This document shows, piece by piece, positions 15,413 through 22,713 of a DNA stretch of 33,190 nt. The translations under genes were made by a program, and so were the position numbers. The notes under the pieces are model-generated. The model saw only the letters and a list, made by a program, of their open reading frames with translations, was not told the origin of the DNA and did no database searches. The stretch is from Bacilli bacterium (GTDB taxonomy: Bacteria > Bacillota_I > Bacilli_A > RF39 > UBA660): NCBI GenBank assembly GCA_017477845.1, contig JAFUTR010000034.1, forward strand, positions 1-33,190. Direction: 5' to 3'. How positions within the stretch are numbered: the stretch's first letter is position 1; every line of letters begins with the position of its first letter.

Positions 15413-16429
15413 ATGGAAAACAGTGTTAATATTGATTTAAAATTTGTTAATAAAATATATAGATACATAAAAAATGACATGCCAGTTGAAACATTTATGG
15501 CAAAGTTTAATGTTAATCAGTCTGAATTAAATGGAATTATAGAACTTTGTAAAGTATATGGAAAAGATGTTAGTTTAGAAAAAAAAGATGGCACTATGGT
15601 ATTTCAAAAGGAGGCAGCTAAAAGTAGTCAAAATATAAAGCCTAGCATTAATGATAAAAAACTTAATCATAATGAAATCTGTGTTGTATCAGATACTCAC
15701 TTTGGAAGTATACATAATCAAGTTCATCTTTTAAACGAAGTATATCAAGAAGCATATAATAGAGGAATAAAGACAGTACTTCATGTTGGTGATTTAACTG
15801 ATGGTACTTATCCTGAAAGAAAAGAAAATCCAAGACAACAGTTCTTGCATGGATTTGATGAACAAGTTGGATATGTTGTTGATATGTATCCTAAAATAGA
15901 TGGAATGACTACTTATTATATATTAGGAAGTCATGATGAAACTTCATATAAAAATGGACAAGCTACTGCTAATTTTTGGGTAGATAAATGTAGAAATGAT
16001 ATGGTTTATTTAGGACAAGATACTGGAACATTTAATTTAGATGGAGTTAAGATAGTTCTTGATCATCCAGGCGGAGGAAGTGCTCAATCTATTTCATATA
16101 AACCACAAAAAAGAATAGAAATAATGGAAACTAAGAATAAACCTAAAATACTTCTTATTGGACATTATCATAAAAGTTATGCTTTTAATTATAGAAATGT
16201 ACAATGTATTGAAGTACCTTGTCTATGTGATAAGACACAGTTCCAACAAAAACAAGGATTACTTAATGTAATGGGAGCATATTTCTTAGATATTTATTCT
16301 GATTCTTTTGGAAACATCGAATATTTCGAACCAGAAGAAGTGTTATTTTCACAAAATGATGTTTGGGATGAAGTTGGTAAAGACAAGAAAAAAGTAAAAC
16401 AACTTGTAATTAGTAATGGAAAGTATTAA
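15413..16429 (+). CDS. Winged-helix metallophosphoesterase with a complete active site
   Basis: A 338-residue protein of the calcineurin-like phosphoesterase superfamily with a predicted N-terminal helix-turn-helix (about residues 10-68). All metal motifs are present: SDTHFGS (D94, H96), VGDLTDG (D127), GSHDE (H174, D175, with Ser in place of the usual Asn), LDHPGGG (H218) and GHYHKS (H251, H253). The substrate may be a phosphodiester such as nucleic acid, as in Mre11-type enzymes, but the sequence does not decide. The HTH suggests DNA or RNA contact. AGGAGG precedes the ATG, and a strong terminator follows. The upstream paralogue is a tandem duplicate that lost its ligands. Confidence 0.82.
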   Translation: MENSVNIDLKFVNKIYRYIKNDMPVETFMAKFNVNQSELNGIIELCKVYGKDVSLEKKDGTMVFQKEAAKSSQNIKPSINDKKLNHNEICVVSDTHFGSIHNQVHLLNEVYQEAYNRGIKTVLHVGDLTDGTYPERKENPRQQFLHGFDEQVGYVVDMYPKIDGMTTYYILGSHDETSYKNGQATANFWVDKCRNDMVYLGQDTGTFNLDGVKIVLDHPGGGSAQSISYKPQKRIEIMETKNKPKILLIGHYHKSYAFNYRNVQCIEVPCLCDKTQFQQKQGLLNVMGAYFLDIYSDSFGNIEYFEPEEVLFSQNDVWDEVGKDKKKVKQLVISNGKY

Positions 16430-16431
16430 TA

Positions 16432-16462
16432 ACTATGTGACTAATTAGTCATGTAGTTTTTT
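16432..16462 (+). terminator. Intrinsic terminator
   Basis: ACTA-TG-TGACTAATTAGTCA-TG-TAGT forms a long, almost palindromic stem followed by TTTTTT. It ends the metallophosphoesterase unit. Confidence 0.82.
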
Positions 16463-16524
16463 CTTTATCAAAACATACTAGTAGTTTTGGTATTTTTATG
16501 GTAAACTTTTTGTAGGTGGTTCTT

Positions 16525-16632
16525 ATGAAGAAAAAAAGAAAAATAGATTTTTATACAATTCTTTCAATAAGTGTTATGGTTATATCAATGATTATTTTTA
16601 TTTACAACTTATATTTAATGATTCATAAGTAA
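16525..16632 (+). CDS. 35-residue single-span membrane peptide coupled to rsmI
   Basis: ATG 16525 follows TAGGTGGT with good spacing. The product has a basic start (MKKKRKIDFY), one membrane helix (about residues 11-32) and a short tail ending MIHK. Its TAA ends one base before the ATG of rsmI, which has only a weak ribosome binding site of its own, so translation is probably coupled. I do not recognise a family. The basic N-terminus suggests the N-in orientation. Confidence 0.65.
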   Translation: MKKKRKIDFYTILSISVMVISMIIFIYNLYLMIHK

Positions 16633-16633
16633 T

Positions 16634-17491
16634 ATGGGAATATTATATGTTGTTGCCACCCCAATTGGAAATTTAAATGATATAACGTTAAGAGCACTTG
16701 AAATATTAAAAAATGTTTCATTCATAGCATGTGAAGACACAAGACAAACAATTAAGTTATTAAATCATTATGAAATAAAGAAAAAACTTGTTGCATACCA
16801 TAAATTTAATGAAAATGAAAGAAGTAAATATATAATACAAAAACTAATAGAAGGTGAAGATGTGGCACTTGTTAGTGATGCAGGTACTCCTTGTGTATCG
16901 GATCCTGGTTACATTTTAGTAAAAGAAGCAAGGGAGAATAATATAGATGTTTATGGAGTACCTGGTGCAAGTGCCTCTATTACATCTCTTTCAATATCAG
17001 GACTTGATACTAAACAGTTTTCTTTTATTGGATTTTTACCTGTAGATAATACAAAATTTAATCAAGAAATAGAAAAGATTAAAAATAGTAAAATAAATAC
17101 ATTTATAATTTATGAATCTCCAAAAAGATTAGTAAAACTTATTGGAAAACTTAAAGATATTTTTTCTATGTCTATTATTTTTATCGCATCTGATTTAACA
17201 AAAATACATGAAAGAAGTTTTTATGGAGAAATAGAAGAAGTATATAATAAAATAAAAGAAGATCCTAAAATAGAAAGGGGAGAGTATGTAATAATACTTG
17301 AAAAGAAAGAAGAAGAAAAAAGTTTAATTGATACTTCGTATTCAATTGAAGCAAAACTAGTTGAAACTATGAAAGAGAATAATTGTAACCTAAAAGATGC
17401 AATTAAAATACTTAATGAAAAAGATAAAGAACTTAAGAAAAATGACATTTATAATGCAAGCTTAAATTTAAAAAATATGTTTGAAAAATAA
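16634..17491 (+). CDS. rsmI: 16S rRNA (cytidine(1402)-2'-O)-methyltransferase RsmI
   Basis: A 285-residue tetrapyrrole-methylase-fold enzyme that uses SAM to 2'-O-methylate C1402 in the decoding centre of 16S rRNA. The family motifs are clear: LYVVATPIGNLNDITLRALE at the N-terminus, CEDTR, VALVSDAGTPCVSDPG, and VPGASASITSL, followed by FIGFLP. The C-terminal part (about residue 220 on) is a lysine-rich helical extension. Length is normal. It lies one base after the 35-residue peptide gene, and the following methyltransferase starts 31 bases after its stop, so three rRNA/tRNA-modifying genes form one probable operon (16525-19059). Confidence 0.95.
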   Translation: MGILYVVATPIGNLNDITLRALEILKNVSFIACEDTRQTIKLLNHYEIKKKLVAYHKFNENERSKYIIQKLIEGEDVALVSDAGTPCVSDPGYILVKEARENNIDVYGVPGASASITSLSISGLDTKQFSFIGFLPVDNTKFNQEIEKIKNSKINTFIIYESPKRLVKLIGKLKDIFSMSIIFIASDLTKIHERSFYGEIEEVYNKIKEDPKIERGEYVIILEKKEEEKSLIDTSYSIEAKLVETMKENNCNLKDAIKILNEKDKELKKNDIYNASLNLKNMFEK

Positions 17492-17522
17492 CATATTTTT
17501 AATATTAGAAAGAAGGAATAAT

Positions 17523-18401
17523 ATGTTTGTTGTTGATACGTGGAAAGATTATGAATTAATTGATTGTTCTCGCGGAGAAAAATTAGAAAGATGGAAAGAT
17601 ATTTATTTGTTAAGGCCAGATCCTCAAATAATATGGGATAATGGTAATTTAAGAGAAAAATATAAAAATATTAATGCTCATTATCATAGAAGTAATAAAG
17701 GTGGAGGGTACTGGGAAAACTTAAAAGAAACCAAAGAGACTTGGACTATTAATTATAAAAATTTAACATTTAATATTAAAGAGATGGGATTTAAACATAC
17801 TGGGCTCTTTCCAGAGCAAGCTGTAAACTGGGATTTTATGAATAATAAAATAAAAGAGGCTAAGAAAGATTCTAATAAAGAGGTAAAAGTTCTTAATCTT
17901 TTTGCATATACAGGTGGTGCTACAGTTGCATGTTTAAGTGCTGGAGCAAGTGTTGTTCATGTTGATTCATCAAGAGGAATGGTTGAATGGGCTAAAGAAA
18001 ATGTAAATTCAAGTAATCTATCTACTTCTTTTGTTAGATATATTGTTGATGATGTTTTAAAATTTGTTAAAAGAGAGATTAGAAGAGGGAATAAGTATGA
18101 TGCCATAATTATGGATCCGCCTAGTTATGGAAGAGGCGCTAATAACGAAGTATGGGATATAGAAAAAGATTTATTTAATCTTGTTAAGCTTTGTAACGAA
18201 TTATTAAGTGAAAATCCTTTATTCTTTATTATTAATACTTATACTACAGGATTATCTAAAGAAGTATTTACAAATATTTTAAAAACAACAGTACTTAAAA
18301 AACATAAAGGAAAAGTTTATTCTGAAGAGTTAGTTTTGCCAATAAAAAATAGTGATTTAGTTCTTCCTTGCGGAATAACTTCAAGGTTTGAAAATGAATA
18401 A
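17523..18401 (+). CDS. Class I SAM-dependent rRNA methyltransferase, RlmI/RlmK-like
   Basis: A 292-residue class I methyltransferase. The SAM-binding motif I is NLFAYTGGATVA (about residues 125-136), an acidic residue (VDSS, D148) ends strand two, and the catalytic/substrate motif is MDPPSYGRG (about 197-205). The region GLFPEQAVNW (94-103) matches the lead-in seen in the PF10672 (RlmI/RlmK-type) methyltransferases; no PUA domain precedes it. The likely substrate is a base in 23S rRNA, by family. ATG 17523 has AAGGA 7 nt before it; the ATG at 17481 inside rsmI has none. The last 8 bases overlap the next gene. Confidence 0.82.
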   Translation: MFVVDTWKDYELIDCSRGEKLERWKDIYLLRPDPQIIWDNGNLREKYKNINAHYHRSNKGGGYWENLKETKETWTINYKNLTFNIKEMGFKHTGLFPEQAVNWDFMNNKIKEAKKDSNKEVKVLNLFAYTGGATVACLSAGASVVHVDSSRGMVEWAKENVNSSNLSTSFVRYIVDDVLKFVKREIRRGNKYDAIIMDPPSYGRGANNEVWDIEKDLFNLVKLCNELLSENPLFFIINTYTTGLSKEVFTNILKTTVLKKHKGKVYSEELVLPIKNSDLVLPCGITSRFENE

Positions 18402-19059
18402 TTTAAAAATATTATATGAAGATAATCATATTATTGTAGTAGTTAAACCAGTTAATATTTTAAGTCAAAAAGATTCAACTAATGATATTGATATGCTTAC
18501 AATAATAAAAGATTATATAAAAAAGAAATATGATAAAAAAGGAAATGTTTATTTGGGACTTGTACATAGACTTGATAGACCTGTTGGGGGTGTTATGGTC
18601 TTTGCAAAAAGTTCTAAAGCAGCATCAAGATTAACTAAAATGATAAAAGAACATGATTTTTCAAAAAAGTATCTTGCAGTTATTAATGGAAAAATAAATA
18701 AAAAAGAAGGAGAATTAGAAGATTATTTATTAAAAAAGGAAGACGGAAATACAATTGTTACAGATAAGAATCATGGAAAAATATCAAAACTTAAATATAA
18801 AGTAGTAGAAGAATGTGATAATTATTCTTTAGTTGACATAGAATTATTAACAGGAAGACATCATCAAATAAGAGTCCAGTTTGCATCAAGAGGATATCCT
18901 TTATATGGGGATCAAAGATATGGAAAATGTGATAATAAACAGATTGCATTATGGGCTTATTCCTTGGAATTTGTTCATCCAGTAAAAAAAGAAATGATGA
19001 AATTTTCTTCTTTTCCACCTAAAAAAGATGGATGGAAAATGTTTAATATGAAATTGTAA
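18394..19059 (+). CDS. RluA-family RNA pseudouridine synthase
   Basis: A 221-residue enzyme that isomerises uridine to pseudouridine in RNA. The catalytic motif is HRLDRPVGG with D61 as nucleophile; further family patterns are VVVKP near the N-terminus, FAKSSKAASRL, KKYLAV, and LLTGRHHQIRVQFA followed by YGDQRYG. There is no S4 domain, and the length fits the short YqcC/RluA group common in Bacillota. The exact site cannot be told. The start ATGAATAA overlaps the stop of the preceding gene; TTG at 18388 is possible but has no better ribosome binding site. Final gene of the RNA-modification operon. Confidence 0.92.
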   Translation: MNNLKILYEDNHIIVVVKPVNILSQKDSTNDIDMLTIIKDYIKKKYDKKGNVYLGLVHRLDRPVGGVMVFAKSSKAASRLTKMIKEHDFSKKYLAVINGKINKKEGELEDYLLKKEDGNTIVTDKNHGKISKLKYKVVEECDNYSLVDIELLTGRHHQIRVQFASRGYPLYGDQRYGKCDNKQIALWAYSLEFVHPVKKEMMKFSSFPPKKDGWKMFNMKL

Positions 19060-19073
19060 AAATACACTTGCAA

Positions 19074-19107
19074 TTGACATTATTTTTTGTTATTATTTTA
19101 TTAGAAT
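19074..19107 (+). promoter_or_regulatory. Promoter candidate with a consensus -35
   Basis: A perfect TTGACA (19074-19079). The -10 is uncertain in the AT-rich run that follows: TTTTAT at 17 bp, TTATTA at 18 bp, or TAGAAT at 22 bp. Confidence 0.4.
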
Positions 19108-19133
19108 AGATTAGGGAAGAAGGATAGAAAGAT

Positions 19134-20039
19134 ATGAATATTTTTGAGTTATTAAGTTTTGATTTCGGTGAATTTGTAACTTCAACGCCGGGAATTCTTA
19201 TTATTATAGGTATAGTTCTTTTAGTAGTTGGAATTGTATTATTCTTTATGGAAGGAAAGAAAAATAAAAATAATGAGATTGTTGAAGAAAAGAAAGATAC
19301 TCCAATAGTTACACCTGAAGTATCATCACAATCTCTTGATACACCAGCACCAGTAGTAGAAACACCTGTTGCACCAGCTGTTGAAACACCAGCACTTAGC
19401 GCAACTGAACCATTAGTTGTTCCAAGTGAGGGCGATGGAGTTAAAGAAGTTGAAGCTCCAAAACTTGCTGAATCAATTAATTTTAATGAGAATGTTAAAG
19501 AAGTTGCTCCTGTAGTTGAAGCACCAGTAGTAGAAAAACCTGCTGCGCCTGTAGTTGAAGCACCTGTTGTAGAAACACCTGTTGCTCCTGTAGTTGAATC
19601 ACCTGTTGTTGAGGAACCAACTACACCTGTAGTTGAGACTCCAGTTACAGTATTACCTGAGACAACAGTATATGGTGGAGCAAATCCAGAAGCAATTAAT
19701 ACTGAAGTTTTAGATGAGAAACCAAGAGAAATATATGGTGGAGCTAATCCTCTTGAAAATACTTCTCCAATTCCAGCTGTAACAGTTAATGAGGCTTATC
19801 ATGGTGAGCAAGTTACTACTCCTGCAATTGAAGCTATAGCTCAAAGTGCTGTAGAAGTTGCTCCAGTAGTTGAAACACCTGTTGCACCAGTAGTAGAAAC
19901 ACCAGTTACTCCAGTAGTTGAGACTCCTGCTGTTGAAACTCCAGTAACATCTGAGGTTACAGTACCAGTTGCACCTGTTGCTGAAGTTGCAGTTTCTCAA
20001 CCAGAAGTAAAAGAAGAAATTGAAAAATTAGAATTTTAA
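19134..20039 (+). CDS. Membrane-anchored Pro/Val/Glu repeat protein
   Basis: A 301-residue protein with one membrane helix at about residues 19-40, followed by MEGKKNKNN. By the positive-inside rule the long C-terminal part is cytoplasmic. From about residue 60 it is a low-complexity chain of PVVETPVAP-type units, interrupted near 180-225 by two copies of YGGANP and a short linker (AYHGE). The repeat composition predicts an extended, disordered or polyproline-like tether. I recognise no enzymatic domain. Own promoter and terminator flank it; GAAGGATAG precedes the ATG. It could be a scaffold or spacer protein; no firm assignment. Confidence 0.65.
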   Translation: MNIFELLSFDFGEFVTSTPGILIIIGIVLLVVGIVLFFMEGKKNKNNEIVEEKKDTPIVTPEVSSQSLDTPAPVVETPVAPAVETPALSATEPLVVPSEGDGVKEVEAPKLAESINFNENVKEVAPVVEAPVVEKPAAPVVEAPVVETPVAPVVESPVVEEPTTPVVETPVTVLPETTVYGGANPEAINTEVLDEKPREIYGGANPLENTSPIPAVTVNEAYHGEQVTTPAIEAIAQSAVEVAPVVETPVAPVVETPVTPVVETPAVETPVTSEVTVPVAPVAEVAVSQPEVKEEIEKLEF

Positions 20040-20060
20040 AGATGCTTAGCATCTTTTTTT
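20038..20060 (+). terminator. Intrinsic terminator
   Basis: AAAGATGC (20038-20045), loop TTA, GCATCTTT (20049-20056), then a T-run. It overlaps the stop codon of the repeat protein. Confidence 0.88.
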
Positions 20061-20109
20061 GTTCTTTTCTATTTAATAAAACATATATTTAATTAGAAAG
20101 GAAGAATAT

Positions 20110-20370
20110 ATGGAAACATTAAAAGTATCAAGTAAGTCAAATCCGAATAATGTTGCAGGAGCGATTACTAATATATTAAAAGAAAAAGATAAAGTTGAAG
20201 TTCAAGTAATTGGTGCAGGAGCATTAAATCAGCTAGTAAAGGCTATAATTATAGCAAGAGGTTTTGTAGCACCACTTGGTAAAAATATTGTGTGTATTCC
20301 TTCTTTTAATGATATTAAAATTAATGATGAAGAAAAAACTGCAATTAAAATGATTATTGAATTAAGATAG
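20110..20370 (+). CDS. spoVS: Stage V sporulation protein S family (SpoVS)
   Basis: An 86-residue protein matching SpoVS throughout: METLKVSSKSNPNNVAGAI at the N-terminus, VEVQVIGAGALNQLVKAI in the middle, RGFVAP and the closing KTAIKMIIELR. The family has an Alba-like fold and in Bacillus affects late sporulation and septation; homologues also occur in non-spore-formers, so presence alone does not prove sporulation. AGAAAGGAAG precedes the ATG. Monocistronic, with terminators on both sides. Confidence 0.93.
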   Translation: METLKVSSKSNPNNVAGAITNILKEKDKVEVQVIGAGALNQLVKAIIIARGFVAPLGKNIVCIPSFNDIKINDEEKTAIKMIIELR

Positions 20371-20393
20371 ATTTTATTTAATCTATCTTTTTT
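20364..20393 (+). terminator. Intrinsic terminator
   Basis: AAGATAGATT (20364-20373) pairs with AATCTATCTT (20380-20389) and a T-run follows. The left arm includes the spoVS stop codon. Confidence 0.88.
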
Positions 20394-20424
20394 ACATTTA
20401 CTTGTAAAGTATATAAAAAAGTAG

Positions 20425-20454
20425 TTTAAATTAATATATTAAAGATGATATAAT
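20425..20454 (+). promoter_or_regulatory. Promoter of the SDR gene
   Basis: TTTAAA (20425-20430), an 18-bp spacer and an extended -10 TGATATAAT (hexamer 20449-20454). AGGAGGAAGT then leads to the ATG at 20482. Confidence 0.6.
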
Positions 20455-20481
20455 TATTTTAGATTTATATTAGGAGGAAGT

Positions 20482-21240
20482 ATGTTTAAATTAAATAATA
20501 GGGTTGCTGTAATTACAGGATCAAGTAGTGGACTTGGAAGACAAATGGCTCATGCTTTTGCAGAACAAGGAGCTAATCTTGTATTACTTGCGAGAAGAGT
20601 TGAAAAACTAGAAGAATTAAAAAATGAATTAGTTAATATGGGAGTAGAAGTTTTGCCAGTAAAATGTGATGTTACTAATGTAGCTGAGGTTAATGAGGCA
20701 GCAAGACTTGCAGAAGAGAGATTTGGTAAAGTTGATATTTTAGTCAATTGTGCAGGGAGTGCAAAAAATGCAGGTGTTCTTGATATGACAGATGAAGAGT
20801 GGGATTTCACTATCAAAACTGATATGGATTCAGTATTCTATGTTACTCGTGCTTTTGGTAATATTATGAAGAAGAATCATTATGGAAGAATTATAAATAT
20901 TGCTTCTATGTATGGTCTTGTTGGGAATATGGCTATGGGAACTATTGCATATCATACATCTAAAGGTGGAGTTGTTAACTTTACAAGAGCAGCTGCATCT
21001 GAACTTGCAAAAGATGGTATTACAGTAAATGCAATTTGTCCAGGATATTTTGATACAGAACTTACTCATGAAACACTTATAACACCTGAATTTACTCAGT
21101 ATATGCAAGCTACTGTGCCACTTGGAAGATATGGTAAAGAAGGAGAATTAAATCCGGCAGCTATTTTTTTAGCAAGTGATGAAGCAAGTTATGTTACAGG
21201 TGTAATATTACCTATTGATGGCGGATATACTTGTGTATAG
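20482..21240 (+). CDS. SDR-family NAD(P)-dependent oxidoreductase
   Basis: A 252-residue classical short-chain dehydrogenase/reductase. The cofactor motif is TGSSSGLG (residues 12-19), then CDVTN, VNCAG (88-92), the catalytic Ser in NIASMYG (S142) and YHTSK (Y157, K161). PGYFDTEL follows and GVILPIDGGYT closes the chain. The residue usually Asn in the tetrad appears as Asp in TDMDS (D114), a variant also met in gluconate 5-dehydrogenase-like members. An Arg-Arg pair after strand two (LLARR) favours NADPH. The closest subgroup by eye is gluconate 5-dehydrogenase or 3-oxoacyl-ACP reductase type; no sugar or lipid genes are nearby to choose between them. Monocistronic. Confidence 0.9.
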   Translation: MFKLNNRVAVITGSSSGLGRQMAHAFAEQGANLVLLARRVEKLEELKNELVNMGVEVLPVKCDVTNVAEVNEAARLAEERFGKVDILVNCAGSAKNAGVLDMTDEEWDFTIKTDMDSVFYVTRAFGNIMKKNHYGRIINIASMYGLVGNMAMGTIAYHTSKGGVVNFTRAAASELAKDGITVNAICPGYFDTELTHETLITPEFTQYMQATVPLGRYGKEGELNPAAIFLASDEASYVTGVILPIDGGYTCV

Positions 21241-21259
21241 ATAGTATTGATTAATTAAG

Positions 21260-21280
21260 AAGTGGGTTACCACTTTTTTG
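21260..21280 (+). terminator. Intrinsic terminator
   Basis: AAGTGG (21260-21265), loop GTTA, CCACTT (21270-21275), then T-run. Confidence 0.85.
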
Positions 21281-21374
21281 TTTTTTAATTTCTACTTTAC
21301 ATTTTTTATATGCAAATAATATGTAAAAAAATATTGTTATTATGGTATTTAAAATCAATTTGTAAAATAAAAAT

Positions 21375-21403
21375 TTGACATTTTATCAAGTTTGTGCTAT
21401 AAT
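21375..21403 (+). promoter_or_regulatory. Near-consensus SigA promoter
   Basis: TTGACA (21375-21380), exactly 17 bp, TATAAT (21398-21403), plus an extended TG one base before. It is the strongest promoter in the window. The start is expected near 21410. Confidence 0.9.
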
Positions 21404-21408
21404 ACAAA

Positions 21409-21441
21409 CACATCTAGAAAATTGGGGTTTGTTAAGATGTG
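21409..21441 (+). promoter_or_regulatory. 5' leader hairpin
   Basis: CACATCT (21409-21415) pairs perfectly with AGATGTG (21435-21441) at the very 5' end of the predicted transcript, ahead of AGGGGG. It may stabilise the mRNA or regulate translation of the gene at 21463. Confidence 0.5.
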
Positions 21442-21462
21442 CTTGTTAGGGGGTTGAATACT

Positions 21463-21882
21463 ATGAAACAATGTTATATATTTGAATACCAAAATGAGAA
21501 TGATTTTAAAAAGAAAGAAAGAACTTTAAGAAAGTACAATATGTTTGCTTTCAAAAGATTAACTTTTGAATATTATCCAGAAATTAGAAATGGTAATTTC
21601 TTAGGAGAACTTGTATCTGTATCTAAAAAAGATAATACAAAGTCTTATGAGTTGAAATTGCCAACTGCTGAGCTATTCGCTAAAGTTCATGGAGAAATAA
21701 GACTTCATTATACTGTATATGAAGATAAGAATATCATTCTTTTAACAAATATAACTCCAGAAGGAATACTTGATGAAGGTCATCGTACTGAATTATCAAC
21801 ATATAAAGGTGTAATGATATCTAAAAGTAATCCTGAAAAAGATATGTTTAAAGTAAATTTAATGAGTATGTTACAAAAATAG
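21463..21882 (+). CDS. Conserved-looking cytoplasmic protein of unknown function
   Basis: A 139-residue soluble protein with no signal peptide or membrane helix. It begins MKQCYIFEYQNENDF, has a basic stretch (KKKERTLRK) and a mixed alpha/beta pattern, and ends with a motif-like segment DEGHRTELSTYKGVMISKS, then NPEKDMFK. I do not recognise the family. ATG 21463 lies 9 nt after AGGGGG; the GTG at 21439 precedes that site and falls in the leader hairpin. It has the strongest promoter seen here and its own terminator, so it is probably highly expressed. Confidence 0.7.
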   Translation: MKQCYIFEYQNENDFKKKERTLRKYNMFAFKRLTFEYYPEIRNGNFLGELVSVSKKDNTKSYELKLPTAELFAKVHGEIRLHYTVYEDKNIILLTNITPEGILDEGHRTELSTYKGVMISKSNPEKDMFKVNLMSMLQK

Positions 21883-21904
21883 AACTGTCAATAGTTCTTT
21901 TTTG
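21881..21904 (+). terminator. Intrinsic terminator
   Basis: AGAACT (21881-21886), six-base loop, AGTTCT (21893-21898), then TTTTT. Confidence 0.82.
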
Positions 21905-21916
21905 TTTTATTTATAA

Positions 21917-21945
21917 TTGAAAAAATAATAATAAAATATTATAAT
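21917..21945 (+). promoter_or_regulatory. Promoter of the first prepilin-like gene
   Basis: TTGAAA (21917-21922), 17 bp, TATAAT (21940-21945). The ribosome binding site GGTGAT then leads to the ATG at 21968. Confidence 0.72.
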
Positions 21946-21967
21946 CATATTAAGGTATGGTGATAAT

Positions 21968-22588
21968 ATGAAAAAGAAGAATGGGTTTACTCTTATTGAA
22001 TTATTAGCAGTTGTAGTTATATTGGGTGTGCTTATGTTAGTAGCAATTCCTAATGTTGTTTCTACACTTGAAAAAAATAAGAGAGATTCTTTTATAAATG
22101 ATGCTAAATTGGCAATTAGTGCTGCAGAATATACAATAAGAGCAAATACTCAATATGAATATCCTAAAGAAGGTGAAATAGTAATATTTCCATTTAATAA
22201 ATTAAGAAATTTGAATATTGAAAAATCTTCATTTGATACATATTATTCTTATGATTATTCTTTTGTTGCAATTACAAGAGAAGAATTTAATAATGGTGTA
22301 GGTGACAGTGAATATGTTTATTATGTTCATTTAGTGTCATGTACAAATAAAAATTGTGATTCTACAGATACTGATGAAATAGATTCATATCGTGGAATTA
22401 ATTTAACAAGAGAATCTAATCTTGAAACTTCAAAAAGATTTGATCTTGTAACTAAAGGATTTGAAGTTCAGACTGATTTGCTTACTAGAGATACAAGAGA
22501 TCATGATATTAAAGAAGCTATTTCTAATTCACATACATCTGAAGATAGTTATATAGGAAGCAATTATTCCAATGTGATAGTATATTAA
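21968..22588 (+). CDS. Type IV prepilin-like protein
   Basis: A 206-residue prepilin. The class III signal is KKKNG|FTLIELLAVVVILGV: cleavage by prepilin peptidase after G6, a methylated Phe7 and the conserved Glu at mature position 5, followed by the hydrophobic helix to VAIP. The C-terminal domain (about residues 45-206) contains two cysteines in SCTNKNCD that could form a small loop, and many charged residues. It is not ComGC by length. No pilus ATPase, platform protein or peptidase lies in the window, so the assembly genes must be elsewhere. Single-gene unit with its own promoter and terminator. Confidence 0.88.
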   Translation: MKKKNGFTLIELLAVVVILGVLMLVAIPNVVSTLEKNKRDSFINDAKLAISAAEYTIRANTQYEYPKEGEIVIFPFNKLRNLNIEKSSFDTYYSYDYSFVAITREEFNNGVGDSEYVYYVHLVSCTNKNCDSTDTDEIDSYRGINLTRESNLETSKRFDLVTKGFEVQTDLLTRDTRDHDIKEAISNSHTSEDSYIGSNYSNVIVY

Positions 22589-22589
22589 A

Positions 22590-22618
22590 AGAAAACTTTA
22601 CAAAAGTTTTCTTTTTTT
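22590..22618 (+). terminator. Intrinsic terminator
   Basis: AGAAAACTTT (22590-22599), loop ACA, AAAGTTTTCT (22603-22612), then a run of T. Confidence 0.85.
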
Positions 22619-22651
22619 AAATTTTTTAATCAAGTTATATTTTTTAGATTA

Positions 22652-22680
22652 TTGACCATAGTAATATATTATGGTATTAT
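22652..22680 (+). promoter_or_regulatory. Promoter of the second prepilin-like gene
   Basis: TTGACC (22652-22657), 17 bp, TATTAT (22675-22680) with an extended TG (TGGTATTAT). Confidence 0.7.
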
Positions 22681-22713
22681 TTATTTATAATAAAGAGAGG
22701 AAGGATAGAAAAA

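Noticed and set aside
16469-16489. CAAAAC/GTTTTG hairpin behind the metallophosphoesterase terminator
   Set aside because: Only a 6-bp AT-rich stem with a palindromic loop; a stronger terminator is present just before it, and no role can be supported.
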